Origin: Sophora flavescens
Taxonomy: Eukaryota; Streptophyta; Magnoliopsida; Fabales; Fabaceae
Direction of reading: 5' to 3'
Assembly: GCA_030762895.1 (NCBI GenBank)
Contig: CM061068.1
Span: forward strand, 82,219,840 to 82,283,839
Length of the DNA: 64,000 nt
In this document: positions 1 through 10,845 of the stretch, piece after piece
How the letters are laid out: every line of letters begins with the position of its first letter
Numbering within the stretch: position 1 is the first letter of the stretch
Notes under the pieces: model-generated
Seen by the model: the letters and a program-made list of their open reading frames with translations, nothing else
What the model was told of the DNA's origin: nothing
Database searches by the model: none
Program-made: the position numbers and the translations under genes

Positions 1-694
1 TTGTTATTCTTGTAGTTTCCCCTATTGAACCTAGATGGTCCATAACTCTGTTGATTAGCATCATGCTTGCCTTCAAATCCTCTATCTGTCTACACTTGTC
101 CATCAACCTTAGAAATACAGATATTTCCATTGGAACTACTACCTCCTTCTGTTCATATCACAATCCTCCTTCGAATCTATGACACTTCCACCCTTCATGT
201 GGATTGTCAGTCAGATAGACTGAAAACTTCGGCTAGCTCTCAAATCTAGCACCGTATTCAGCTACAGTCATATTGCCTTCCTTCAGCTGCAGAAATTCCA
301 TTTCTTTAGCATCTCTGGAACTTGCCGGAAAATACTTCTCCAGAAACTTCCTACGAAAAGCTTCCCAGTTCACCGCTTGTTGATCATGCTCAAGAACTTG
401 GTGATCTCCTCTCCACCAATTTTCAGCATTGCCCACCAGCATGTAGGCAGCATAAGTAACCTTGTCGTTATCAGTACACCTCATCGCAGTAAAAATCTTA
501 TCCAAAGATTGAATCCACAACTCAGCTTTCTCAGGTTTGAACTCTCCCTTGAATTCCGATGGATTTCTACGTAGGAATTCATCCAGTCCTCTGCTTTCAG
601 CTCCCTTTTCCTCGCGTCGAACAAACGCGGTAGTCATTTGTGACATCGCTCTCACAGCTGCATTCATAGCTGTAGTTCCTCCGCCACGAGCCAT
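1..694 (-). pseudogene. Gag of Ty3/gypsy element A (broken, runs off the left edge)
   Basis: Gag polyprotein remnant of a minus-strand LTR retrotransposon. The first ATG is at 694 on the minus strand and opens a Gly/Ala-rich N-terminus. It then reads a typical plant gypsy gag domain with a WIQSLDKIF stretch, an ENWWRG motif and RKFLEKYFPASSRDAKEMEF. The frame is closed by a TAG at 233-235. Homology continues past it to the edge (HEGWKCHRFEGGL), with a second in-frame stop (TGA) near 162. The downstream segment resembles the gag of element Y (RFEGGLRYEI), so the stops are secondary damage. Its leader, primer site and LTR lie at 15052-34179, displaced by the W array. The lineage is probably a Tekay/Del chromovirus, inferred from the gag type, Met-type primer site and long LTR. 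The pol genes would lie outside the window. Confidence 0.85.
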
Positions 695-739
695 TATAAT
701 CCTGCAAGACCAAAATCAATTAGTAATGCATATTACAAT

Positions 740-744
740 AAACT
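740..744. repeat. Left target-site duplication (AAACT) of the W array
   Basis: AAACT directly precedes the first TG of the W LTR. The same five bases follow the last CA of the final LTR at 15047-15051. This pair shows that the whole 14.3-kb array occupies one insertion site in the leader of element A. Confidence 0.85.
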
Positions 745-2024
745 TGATGAGCCTCTGTTTGACTGGTTTTATAACTAGTAAAGACCATGGCTTTGTGCTA
801 ATTTTATATCATTTTCACCCAAATTAGACTTGATTGTCCTTAAGTAGCATTTTGAGTCTGTAAAGTATTTTTAGGTTAATTTAGTTGATTTAGAGTTAAA
901 TAAAATACTTATGTTATTTCTTGTTTTCAGGTTAATAAAAAGAAATAATTCTGGTTCGCCCCGCAAAGGATATCTCGCGTCGCGAGTCACCAAGCCCAGA
1001 AAGTCAGAGACGATCACGGTTTACCCGTGTTGAAGGTCACGGCTGTGGCAGTTTTGAAGTTGAAGAGTCTCGCCTCGCGAGCATCCATTCGCCTCGCGAG
1101 CCTGGAAGTCAGAAAGCATCACGGTTGGCCCCGAATGTTCATAACGGGCGTAATAAGAAGACTCTTCAGTGCCTCGCCTCGCGAAGGTGTGTTCGCCCCG
1201 CGAGAATACCAAAGGTTGCAGACTGTTCATAAGATTCTCGTCACGAGATGTGCTTCGCCTCGCGATCCAGCGAAATCCAGAAAGTGTATTTAAGCGTTTT
1301 AGACAGAACTGATGAGGGGGCTGTTCGAGGCTAGTCAGTTTTGGCTAGTTTCTGAGCTGGTTTTTATTCTTTTGTTTTTCTTTTAGTTTAGATGGTTGTT
1401 TTACTTTTGTAATGGAGAGCTAGTCTCCTAGATTAATCTACTGTGATTGGTTTCCATTTACATTTGAGGTTCTGTAATTCCTGTTTTCACTTACTTTTCT
1501 CTTTTCAATATGATGCTATATGTTTCTGTTTGCTTAATTCAGGAGTGTATAGTGTTGTGTTGATTGATTTCGGTGATATTATGTTCCTATAAATAATCGC
1601 GTTTGCTTAATTCGCGTGTGTTCAATCATGTTCGCTTAGTTCATGAGGGCTTAACCCCGTTTGCTTAATTCGGGAATAGGAACATATATCTGTAGTAGTG
1701 TTTCGCTTGTAAATTGTTGCTACAACCGGGAGGGGATTAGAATATGCTTAGGGCTTGGATTTATATGAACCAATGATAGTGGGAAACCAAGAACAGTAGG
1801 TTAATCGTTTCTTAGCATATTTTTTAATCTTTTAACTGCTATGTTTTTATTGTTTTGTTTTCTTTATTTTATTAGCATTCACTCCAAAACCCCCCAAAAC
1901 TAATTTTCTGTTAATAATAACAACGCCTAAGAGTCCTTGAGAGACGACATCCGAGTTGTCGCTTCCCTATCTGCATTATTTTGTAAACGCTCGTTCTTTT
2001 TGGCGCGTGGCGACAGCGCGGCCA
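745..2024 (+). repeat. W LTR-1 (outer, 1280 bp)
   Basis: Begins TGATGAGCC and ends GCGGCCA, 5 bp before the primer site. A GC-rich block at about 950-1270 contains repeated TCGCCTCGCGAG-type dyads. A TATA-like TATTTAAG lies near 1288. A set of related CGTTTGCTTAATTCG-type subrepeats lies at 1530-1680. It carries the outer haplotype at three sites (GAGTCACC, CAGAAAGC, TTGCAGAC). Confidence 0.9.
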
Positions 2025-2029
2025 AAAAT

Positions 2030-2046
2030 TGGCGCCGTTGCCGGGG
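2030..2046 (+). other. W unit 1 primer binding site (tRNA-Asp)
   Basis: TGGCGCCGTTGCCGGGG is complementary to the 3' end of plant tRNA-Asp(GTC) including the CCA. It sits 5 bp inside the LTR, as in Athila-type elements. It is intact here. Confidence 0.9.
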
Positions 2047-2158
2047 ACTCTTGTTTGTCGTTATTAGCAGAAAATAAAAATTTAAATAAAAAAAAAACTT
2101 TTTGCTTTGCTGAATTAGTTTTGTCTGTTTTGTCTGGTTGTGTATTTTAGCACCCCCC

Positions 2159-3637
2159 ATGGATAATCACATATATGGTTACATGCCTAATGTTTACTAT
2201 GAACCACCACCATGCATATATTTTCCGGATTTTCTTGGTTTATCGTACTGGTTGCCAAGGTTTAGTGGTCTTGCAGGTGAGAATCCGCAGGAGCATCTGA
2301 GGGAATTCCAGATTGCTTGCTCTATAATGCTGAGACCTGCAGGAATAACAGAAGACCACATCAAGATGGAAGCTTTCCAGTTCTCACTTGAAGGTGCTGC
2401 AAGAGATTGGTTGTATTGTCTTGATGAGAATTCCATCTCAAGCTGGTTTGATTTGAAGGAAGCCTTCCTGTTGAGCTGGGGAAACTATCTAAACCCTTGG
2501 TATGGGGACTCACAACTGATGTTACCACTGGCACCACCACCGAACCCTCCCCAAGTGACCACCTCTGAATCTTCCGAACCTTCACTAGAGGATCTGTTCA
2601 AGCAATTGACTGCATAAATGGAAGCAAGTAATCTCGAATTTCAACGGATGATGGAGGCAAGTAATCTTGAATATCAGAGGGGAGAAGCAGAATCTCAGAA
2701 GTTGGCCATGCAAATTGATCAAATTGTCGCCAACTCGGCTGCAATGCTAACTCCACAGCCCATTGAAGAACTTACAGAGTCACAAGTTATTCTTGAAGAT
2801 ACTTCTGATGATGATTGTGATAATATCTCTGTTGATGATGAATTGTGTGTTGAATCCCCTGACTATAATGCATGTGATGATTGTTATTGTGATGGCACTG
2901 CTTTGTGTATATACTGTTATGCAGCTTTATTCTGTTCAGGGAACATAGGAAATGAGGATCAGGAGAATCAGGAGGACATCTGCTTCCCCGTGCCTGAGGA
3001 TAATGAAGAACCTTTGGGAGTAGATGATTCAATTAAATCAAATGCATGTGTTGAGAGTAATGGGGTGGATGAATTAATTGCTGAATTTCCAGACATTCGG
3101 AATTTTACTGATTCATTTTATTGTGATATTTGTACTGACTCTACTAACACTAACCTTTGTGTGGTGTGTGCTGAAATTTCTGCATGTATAGCAGATGATG
3201 AATTTGTTCGTGTAGTGAATGAAGAAAGTGCAGAAAATGAAGCAGCACCAGTAACCCCAGCTAACTGTTTGCCACCTCCCCCTGTGGAACCAAAAGCTCT
3301 GGATTTTGCACCCTTGGATTTTGCACCATGGCCAGTCCAAGAGGTTGAGCCCCACTTCTATTAGAAGGATTTTATTGAGAAAGAGGTCAACCTTGACCCA
3401 AGAGGGAGTGAGAAGTCCGCCGCACTTGGCGAGGTTACCATGACTATCAAGCACTCATCTCCATATAAAGGCTGCAAGTTAGGGAAGCACGGAATGAGCT
3501 TCCAGTCTTTGTCCATCACTTGGGCAGTATGCTGCATACTATGGGATCCGGGAGGATCGTTTCACAATTTGAGCATCCCGTGGCCACTGTATCACAGACA
3601 ATGGGATCCAGGCGGAAGCTCCTACACTGCCACTTGA
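2159..3637 (+). pseudogene. W unit 1 gag-like frame with two stop codons
   Basis: Co-linear with the intact copy at 10846-12324 and the same length (493 codons including stop). Two codons are changed to stops: codon 153 (CAA to TAA at 2615-2617) and codon 402 (TGG to TAG at 3362-3364). The gag domain (GITEDHIKMEAF, EGAARDWLYCL), the MEASNLE double repeat and the cysteine modules are otherwise preserved. No other frame breaks are visible, so the damage is recent. Codon 402 lies after both cysteine modules; codon 153 lies before them. Confidence 0.85.
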
Positions 3638-5070
3638 TCAGGGAGTTCCCTTTCCTTTCCCTCACTCTGATTTTATTGTTATGTTGTTTCATTGGGGACA
3701 ATGCATGTTTTAAGTGTGGGGGAGGGAATTAGTTGTAGTTTTTCCTTTTCTTTGAATAAAGCTCCTGAATAATTTGAGAAGCTCAGGAGTATTTGTCTGT
3801 TGAGTCTTTTATTGGCAAGCTTGATTGGTATTTGATTGATGTTGCACAAATTGCTTGCATGATTGATATGTGATGATTCCCCTAGGCTGGAAAATTTTTT
3901 GTTTTTGAAAATTGATCCCCATATGATTGAAACCGAACTTTGAGATTTTGTTATGATGGCATGATTTATGATAAGTTTGGGGTGATAGGAAGCACACACT
4001 AGGGATAGAATCTCTGTCAAGCAATTTGCACATAAATGTCCAGGTGAGGTTTTGAGCCTCCAACATGTTTTAAACTGTGAGAAATCACTTTTGAGTTGCA
4101 CTTTCCCGAATTTGCTTGAATCTCCTTATGGTTTGCATGATTATGTGTTTGCTTCAGATGATCTAGGCATTTTCTTTGTAAATAACTACTTAGCCTAAAA
4201 TAACCAATTCCTAATGCATGTTCCCTAGTTAGCCCTTTGAGCCTAATTAGCCTGTTAATTCTTGATAACCTAATGTTATAAGCCCAAAAATCTGGAAAAC
4301 CATGTTAACCCGATCTTAGGATTAGGAGAGCATGGAATCTTAGAATGGGTGCAAGAAACTAAAATTTGGGGTGGCCGCAAGGTGTAATATGTTGTTTGGG
4401 ATTGAGAAGAAAAGAAAAATAGAAAAAGAAAAAAATATATATAAAAAAAAAATTAAAAGTGCAAAAATGCCAAAAAAGGCTGTTTGAATAAAAAGGTTGT
4501 AGTCACCCAAAGCATAATGAAAAATGAGAAAAGGAACTTGAGTGGAATTTCAAAGTGTAAATAATGTTCATGCTCTCTTAGTTCCTAGGGTCCTCAGCCT
4601 AGTTCCTTTGTATATCCTACCCTTAGCCAGGCCCCATTACAACCCATAAAAGACCTTCTGATGTTGCTTGCATGTTTTCTGTGGGAATCATTTTGAGATG
4701 AAAATCAAATTTATGGGAAGTGCTCTTAAAAGTGAAACTGAGTGAATTGTTGATAACCTAGACACAAACTGAGCGATTGAGTGAAACACAAATTTCCCTT
4801 GTGAGGAAGACAGTTGTTTGAATTTGGTGATCTCCCTTTTTTGTGTAACTTGGATCCCCTGCTTAGATTAATGATTTTTTGAATGATGAAATTCTTAATT
4901 GTTGGGAATAAATGATTGTGGGGATTACTTTGTTTGAAAGGGGGGAACATTGAAGGAAAAATCATTTTGTTGAATTGCTTGAAATCTGTGCGAAAGTTGA
5001 TTGAATCTTTGAGCTTGCCAGGTCTTGATTCTTTTTGAGTTTTTAAGTTTTAGTTTGCTTGAGGACAAGC
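3638..5070 (+). other. W unit 1 non-coding 3' region
   Basis: About 1.4 kb between gag and the polypurine tract. It includes GGGGACAATGCATG followed by a G-rich run (3714-3725), an A-rich purine tract at about 4400-4470, and no sense reading frame. The antisense open frames here recur in all units simply because the units are copies. This is where pol would be in an autonomous element. Confidence 0.7.
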
Positions 5071-5092
5071 AAAGTTTAAGTTTGGGGTATTT
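5071..5092 (+). other. W polypurine tract (unit 1 end)
   Basis: An AAGTTTAAGTTTGGGGTATT-type tract directly precedes the TG of LTR-2. This is the expected plus-strand priming site. The same tract precedes LTR-3 (9416-9437) and LTR-4 (13744-13765). Confidence 0.8.
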
Positions 5093-6371
5093 TGATGAGC
5101 CTCTGTTTGACTGGTTTTATAACTAGTAAAGACCATGGCTTTGTGCTAATTTTATATCATTTTCACCCAAATTAGACTTGATTGTCCTTAAGTAGCATTT
5201 TGAGTCTGTAAAGTATTTTTAGGTTAATTTAGTTGATTTAGAGTTAAATAAAATACTTATGTTATTTCTTGTTTTCAGGTTAATAAAAAGAAATAATTCT
5301 GGTTCGCCCCGCGAAGGATATCTCGCGTCGCGATTCACCAAGCCCAGAAAGTCAGACGATCACGGTTTACCCGTGTTGAAGGTCACGGCTGTGGCAGTTT
5401 TGAAGTTGAAGAGTCTCGCCTCGCGAGCATCCATTCGCCTCGCAAGCCAGGAAGTCAGGAAGCATCACGGTTGGCCCCGAATGTTCATAACGGGCGTAAT
5501 AAGAAGACTCTTCAGTGCCTCGCCTCGCGAAGGTGTGTTCGCCCCGCGAGAATACCAAAGGTTGCGGACTGTTCATAAGTTTCGCGTCGCGAGATGTGCT
5601 TCGCCTCGCGATCCAGCGAAATCCAGAAAGTGTATTTAAGCGTTTTAGACAGAACTGATGAGGGGGCTGTTCGAGGCTAGTCAGTTTTGGCTAGTTTCTG
5701 AGCTGGTTTTTATTCTTTTGTTTTTCTTTTAGTTTAGATGGTTGTTTTACTTTTGTAATGGAGAGCTAGTCTCTTAGTTTAATCTACTGTGATTGGTTTC
5801 CATTTACATTTGAGGTTCTGTAATTCCTGTTTTCACTTACTTTTCTCTTTTCAATACGATGCTATATGTTTCTGTTTGCTTAATTCAGGAGTGTATAGTG
5901 TTGTGTTGATTGATTTCGGTGATATTATGTTCCTATAAATAATCGCGTTTGCTTAATTCGCGTGTGTTCAATCATGTTCGCTTAGTTCATGAGGGCTTAA
6001 CCCCGTTTGCTTAATTCGGGAATAGGAACATATATCTGTAGTAGTGGTTTCGCTTGTAAATTGTTGCTACAACCGGGACGGGATTAGAATCTGCTTAGGG
6101 CTTGGATTTATATGAACCAATGATAGTGGGAAACCAAGAACAGTAGGTTAATCGTTTCTTAGCATATTTGTTAATCTTTTAATTGCTCTGTTTTTATTGT
6201 TTTGTTTTCTTTATTTTATTAGCATTCACTCCAAAACCCCCCAGAACTAATTTTCTGTTAATAATAACAACGCCTAAGAGTCCTTGAGAGACGACATCCG
6301 AGTTGTCGCTTCCCTATCTGCATTATTTTGTAAACGCTCGTCCTTTTTGGCGCGTGGCGACCGCGCGGCCA
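5093..6371 (+). repeat. W LTR-2 (inner)
   Basis: 1279 bp, same ends as LTR-1. It carries the inner haplotype (GATTCACC, CAGGAAGC, TTGCGGAC) shared only with LTR-3, plus a private 2-bp loss (GTCAGACG for GTCAGAGACG). It is both the 3' LTR of unit 1 and the 5' LTR of unit 2. Confidence 0.9.
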
Positions 6372-6376
6372 AAAAT

Positions 6377-6393
6377 TGGCGCCGTTGCCGGGG
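6377..6393 (+). other. W unit 2 primer binding site (tRNA-Asp)
   Basis: Intact TGGCGCCGTTGCCGGGG, 5 bp after LTR-2. Confidence 0.88.
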
Positions 6394-6504
6394 ACTCTTG
6401 TTTGTCCTTATTAGCAGAAAATAAAAATTTAAAGAAAAAAAAACTTTTTGCTTTGCTGAATTAGTTTTGTCTGTTTTGTCTGGTTGTGAATTTTAGCACC
6501 CCCC

Positions 6505-7983
6505 ATGGATAATCACATATATGGTTACATGCCTAATGTTTACTATGAACCACCACCATGAATATATTTTCCGGATTTTCTTGGTTTATCGCACTGGTTG
6601 CCAAGGTTTAGTGGTCTTGCAGGTGAGAATCCGCAGGAGCATCTGAGGGAATTCCAGATTGCTTGCTCTATAATGCTGAGACCTGCAGGAATAACAGAAG
6701 ACCACATCAAGATGGAAGCTTTCCAGTTCTCACTTGAAGGTGCTGCAAGAGATTGGTTGTATTGTCTTGATGAGAATTCCATCTCAAGCTGGTTTGATTT
6801 GAAGGAAGCCTTCCTGTTGAGCTGGGGAAACTATCTAAACCCTTGGTATGGGGACTCGCAACTGATGTTACCACTGGCACCACCACCGAACCCTCCCCAA
6901 GTGACCACCTCTGCATCTTCCGAACCTTCACTAGAGGATATGTTCAAGCAACTGACTGCACAAATGGAAGCAAGTAATCTCGAATTTCAACGGATGATGG
7001 AGGCAAGTAATCTTGAATATCAGAGGGGAGAAGCTGAATCTCAGAAGTTGGCCATGCAAATTGATCAAATTGTCGCCAACTCGGCTGCAATGCTAACTCC
7101 ACAGCCCATTGAAGAACTTACAGAGTCACAAGTTATTCTTGAAGATACTTCTGATGATGATTGTGTTAATATTTCTGTTGATGATGAATTGTGTGTTGAA
7201 TCCCCTGACTCTAATGCATGTGATGATTGTTATTGTGATGGCACTGCTTTGTGTATATACTGTTATGCAGCTTTATTCTGTTCAGGGAACATAGGAAATG
7301 AGGATCAGGAGAATCAGGAGGACATCTGCTTCCCCGTGCCTGATGATAATGAAGAACCTTTGGGAGTAGATGATTCAATTAAATCAAATGCATGTGTTGA
7401 GAGTAATGGGGTGGATGAATTAATTGCTGAATTTCCAAACATTCAGAATTTTACTGATTCATTTTATTGTGATATATGTACTGACTCTACTAACACTAAC
7501 CTTTGTGTTGTGTGTGCTGAAATTTTTGCATGTATAGCAGATGATGAATTTGTTCGTGCAGTGAATGAAGAAAGTGCAGAAAATGAAGCAGCACCAGTAA
7601 CCCCAGCTAACTGTTTGCCACCTCCCCCTGTGGAACCAAAAGCTCTGGATTTTGCACCCTTGGATTTTGCACCATGGCCAGTCCAAGAGGTTGAGCCCCA
7701 CTTCTATTGGAAGGATTTTATTGAGAAAGAGGTCAACCTTGACCCAAGAGGGAGTGAGAAGTCCGCCGCACTTAGCGAGGTTACCATGACTAGCAAGCAC
7801 TCATCTCCATATAAAGGCTGCAAGTTAGGGAAGCACGGAATGAGCTTCCAGTCTTTGTCCATCACTTGGGCAGTATGCTGCATACTATGGGATCCGGGAG
7901 GATCGTTTCACAATTTGAGCATCCCGTGGCCACTGTATCACGATAAATGGGATCCAGGCGGAAGCTCCTACACTGCCACTTGA
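6505..7983 (+). pseudogene. W unit 2 gag-like frame with one early stop
   Basis: The ATG at 6505 matches the other units. Codon 19 (TGC in units 1 and 3) is TGA at 6559-6561. The rest of the 493-codon frame is open, ending at 7983. A downstream TTG at 6598 opens the long remaining frame but is not a credible start; the sister copies show the real start. The gag domain, the two MEASNLE repeats and both cysteine modules are present. Confidence 0.85.
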
Positions 7984-9437
7984 TCAGGGAGTTCCCTTTC
8001 CTTTCCCTCACTCTGATTTTATTGTTATGTTGTTTCATTGGGGACAATGCATGTTTTAAGTGTGGGGGAGGGAATTAGTTGTAGTTTTTCCTTTTCTTTG
8101 AATAAAGCTCCTGAATAATTTGAGAAGCTCAGGAGTATTTGTGTGTTGAGTCTTTTATTGGCAAGCTTGATTGGTATTTGATTGATGTTGCACAGATTGC
8201 TTGCATGATTGATATGTGATGATTCCCCTAGGCTGGAAAATTTTTTGTTTTTGAAAATTGATCCCCATATGATTGAAACTGAACTTTGAGATTTTGTTAT
8301 GATGGCATGATTTATGATAAGTTTGGGGTGATAGGAAGCACACACTAGGGATAGAATCTCTGTCAAGCAATTTGCACATAAATGTCCAGGTGAGGTTTTG
8401 AGCCTCCAACATGTTTTAAACTGTGAGAAATCACTTTTGAGTTGCACTTTCCCTAATTTACTTGAATCTCCTTATGGTTTGCATGATTATGTGTTTGCTT
8501 CAGATGATCTAGGCATTTTCTTTGTAAATAACTACTTAGCCTAAAATAACCAATTCCTAATGCATGTTCCCTAGTTAGCCCTTTGAGCCTAATTAGCCTG
8601 TTAATTCTTGATAACCTAATGTTATAAGCCCAAAAATCTGGAAAACCATGTTAACCCGATCTTAGGATTAGGAGAGCATGGAATCTTAGAATGGGTGCAA
8701 GAAACTAAAGTTTGGGGTGGCCGCAAGGTGTAATATGTTGTTTGGGATTGAGAAGAAAAGAAAAATAGAAAAAGAAAATAAAATTTAAAAAAAAAATTTT
8801 AAAGTGCAAAAATGCCAAAAAAGGCTGTTTGAATAAAAAGGTTGTAGTCACCCAAAGCATAATGAAAAATGAGAAAAGGAACTTGAGTGGAATTTCAAAG
8901 TGTAAATAATGTTCATGCTCTCTTAGTTCCTAGGGTCCTCGGCCTAGTTCCTTTGTATATCCTACCCTTAGCCAGGCCCCATTACAACCCATAAAAGACC
9001 TTCTGATGTTGCTTGCATGTTTTCTGTGGGAATCATTTTGAGATGAAAATCAAATTTATGGGAAGTGCTCTTAAAAGTGAAACTGAGTGAATTGTTGATA
9101 ACCTAGACACTAACTGAGCGATTGAGTGAAACACAAATTTCCCTTGTGAGGAAGGCAGTTGTTTGAATTTGGTGATCTCCCTTTTTTGTGTAACTTGGAT
9201 CCCCTGCTTAGATTAATGATTGTTTGAATGATGAAATTCTTAATTGTTTGGAATAAATGATTGTGGGGATTACTTTGTTTGAAAGGGGGGAACATTGAAG
9301 GAAAAATCATTTTGTTGAATTGCTTGAAATCTGTGCGAAAGTTGATTGAATCTTTGAGCTTGCCAGGTCTTGAGTCTTTTTGAGTTTTTAAGTTTTAGTT
9401 TGCTTGAGGACAAGCAAAGTTTAAGTTTGGGGTATTT
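7984..9437 (+). other. W unit 2 non-coding 3' region and polypurine tract
   Basis: Homologous to 3638-5092 with scattered substitutions and differences in the A-rich run near 8760-8800. The polypurine tract at 9416-9437 leads into LTR-3. Confidence 0.7.
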
Positions 9438-10722
9438 TGATGAGCCTCTGTTTGACTGGTTTTATAACTAGTAAAGACCATGGCTTTGTGCTAATTTTAT
9501 ATCATTTTCACCCAAATTAGACTTGATTGTCCTTAAGTAGAATTTTGAGTCTGTAAAGTATTTTTAGGTTAATTTAGTTGATTTAGAGTTAAATAAAATA
9601 CTTATGTTATTTCTTGTTTTCAGGTTAATAAAAAGAAATAATTCTGGTTCGCCCCGCAAAGGATATCTCGCGTCGCGATTCACCAAGCCCAGAAAGTCAG
9701 AGACGATCACGGTTTACCCGTGTTGAAGGTCACGGCTGTGGCAGTTTTGAAGTTGAAGAGTCTCGCCTCGCGAGCATCCATTCGCCTCGCGAGCCTGGAA
9801 GTCAGGAAGCATCACGGTTGGCCCCGAATGTTCATAACCGGCGTAATAAGAAGACTCTTCAGTGCCTCGCCTCGCGAAGGTGTGTTCGCCCCGCGAGAAT
9901 ACCAAAGGTTGCGGACTGTTCATAAGATTCGCGTCGTGAGATGTGCTTCGCCTCGCGATCCAGCGAAATCCAGAAAGTGTATTTAAGCGTTTTAGACAGA
10001 ACTGATGAGGGGGCTGGTCGAGGCTAGTCAGTTTTGGCTAGTTTCTGAGCTGGTTTTTATTCTTTTATTTTTCTTTTAGTTTAGATGGTTGTTTTACTTT
10101 TGTAATGGAGAGCTAGTCTCCTAGATTAATCTACTGTGATTGGTTTCCATTTACATTTGAGGTTCTGTAATTCCTGTTTTCACTTACTTTTCTCTTTTCA
10201 ATACGATGCTATATGTTTCTGTTTGCTTAATTCAGGAGTGTATAGTGTTGTGTTGATTGATTTCGGTGATATCATGTTCCTATAAATAATCGCGTTTGCT
10301 TAATTCGCGTGTGTTCAATCATGTTCGCTTAGTTCGTGAGGTCTTAACCCCGTTTGCTTAATTCGGGAATAGGAACATATATCAGTAGCAGTAGTGGTTT
10401 CGCTTGTAAATTGTTGCTACAACCGGGAGGGGATTAGAATCTGCTTTGGGCTTGGATTTATATGAACCAATGATAGTGGGAAACCAAGAACAGTAGGTTA
10501 ATCGTTTCTTAGCATATTTGTTAATCTTTTAACTGCTCTGTTTTTATTGTTTTGTTTTCTTTATTTTATTAGCATTCACTCCAAAACCCCCCCAGAACTA
10601 ATTTTCTGTTAATAATAACAACGCCTAAGAGTCCTTGAGAGACGACATCCGAGTTGTCGCTTCCCTATCTGCATTATTTTGTAAACGCTCGTTCTTTTTG
10701 GCACGTGGCGACAGCGCGGCCA
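9438..10722 (+). repeat. W LTR-3 (inner)
   Basis: 1285 bp. It carries the inner haplotype at the three diagnostic sites and a private 6-bp insertion-like change (CAGTAGCAGTAGTGG) near 10385. It serves units 2 and 3. Confidence 0.9.
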
Positions 10723-10727
10723 AAAAT

Positions 10728-10744
10728 TGACGTCGTTGACGGGG
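10728..10744 (+). other. W unit 3 primer binding site, degraded
   Basis: Reads TGACGTCGTTGACGGGG against TGGCGCCGTTGCCGGGG in units 1 and 2. Three substitutions in 17 bases would weaken tRNA-Asp priming. This is the unit with the only intact gag frame. Confidence 0.8.
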
Positions 10745-10845
10745 ACTCTTGTTTGTCGTTATTAGCAGAAAATAAAAATTTAAATAAAAAAAAACTTTTT
10801 GCTTTGCTGAATTAGTTTTGTCTGGTTGTGAATTTTAGCACCCCC

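Noticed and set aside
5259..5639. 126-residue sense frame inside W LTR-2, and similar 88-residue frames in the other LTRs
   Set aside because: It lies across the GC-rich repeat block of the LTR; length varies with small indels and no protein feature is visible.
6598..6600. TTG as a start for the unit 2 gag frame
   Set aside because: Sister units show an upstream ATG; unit 2 simply has a stop at codon 19.
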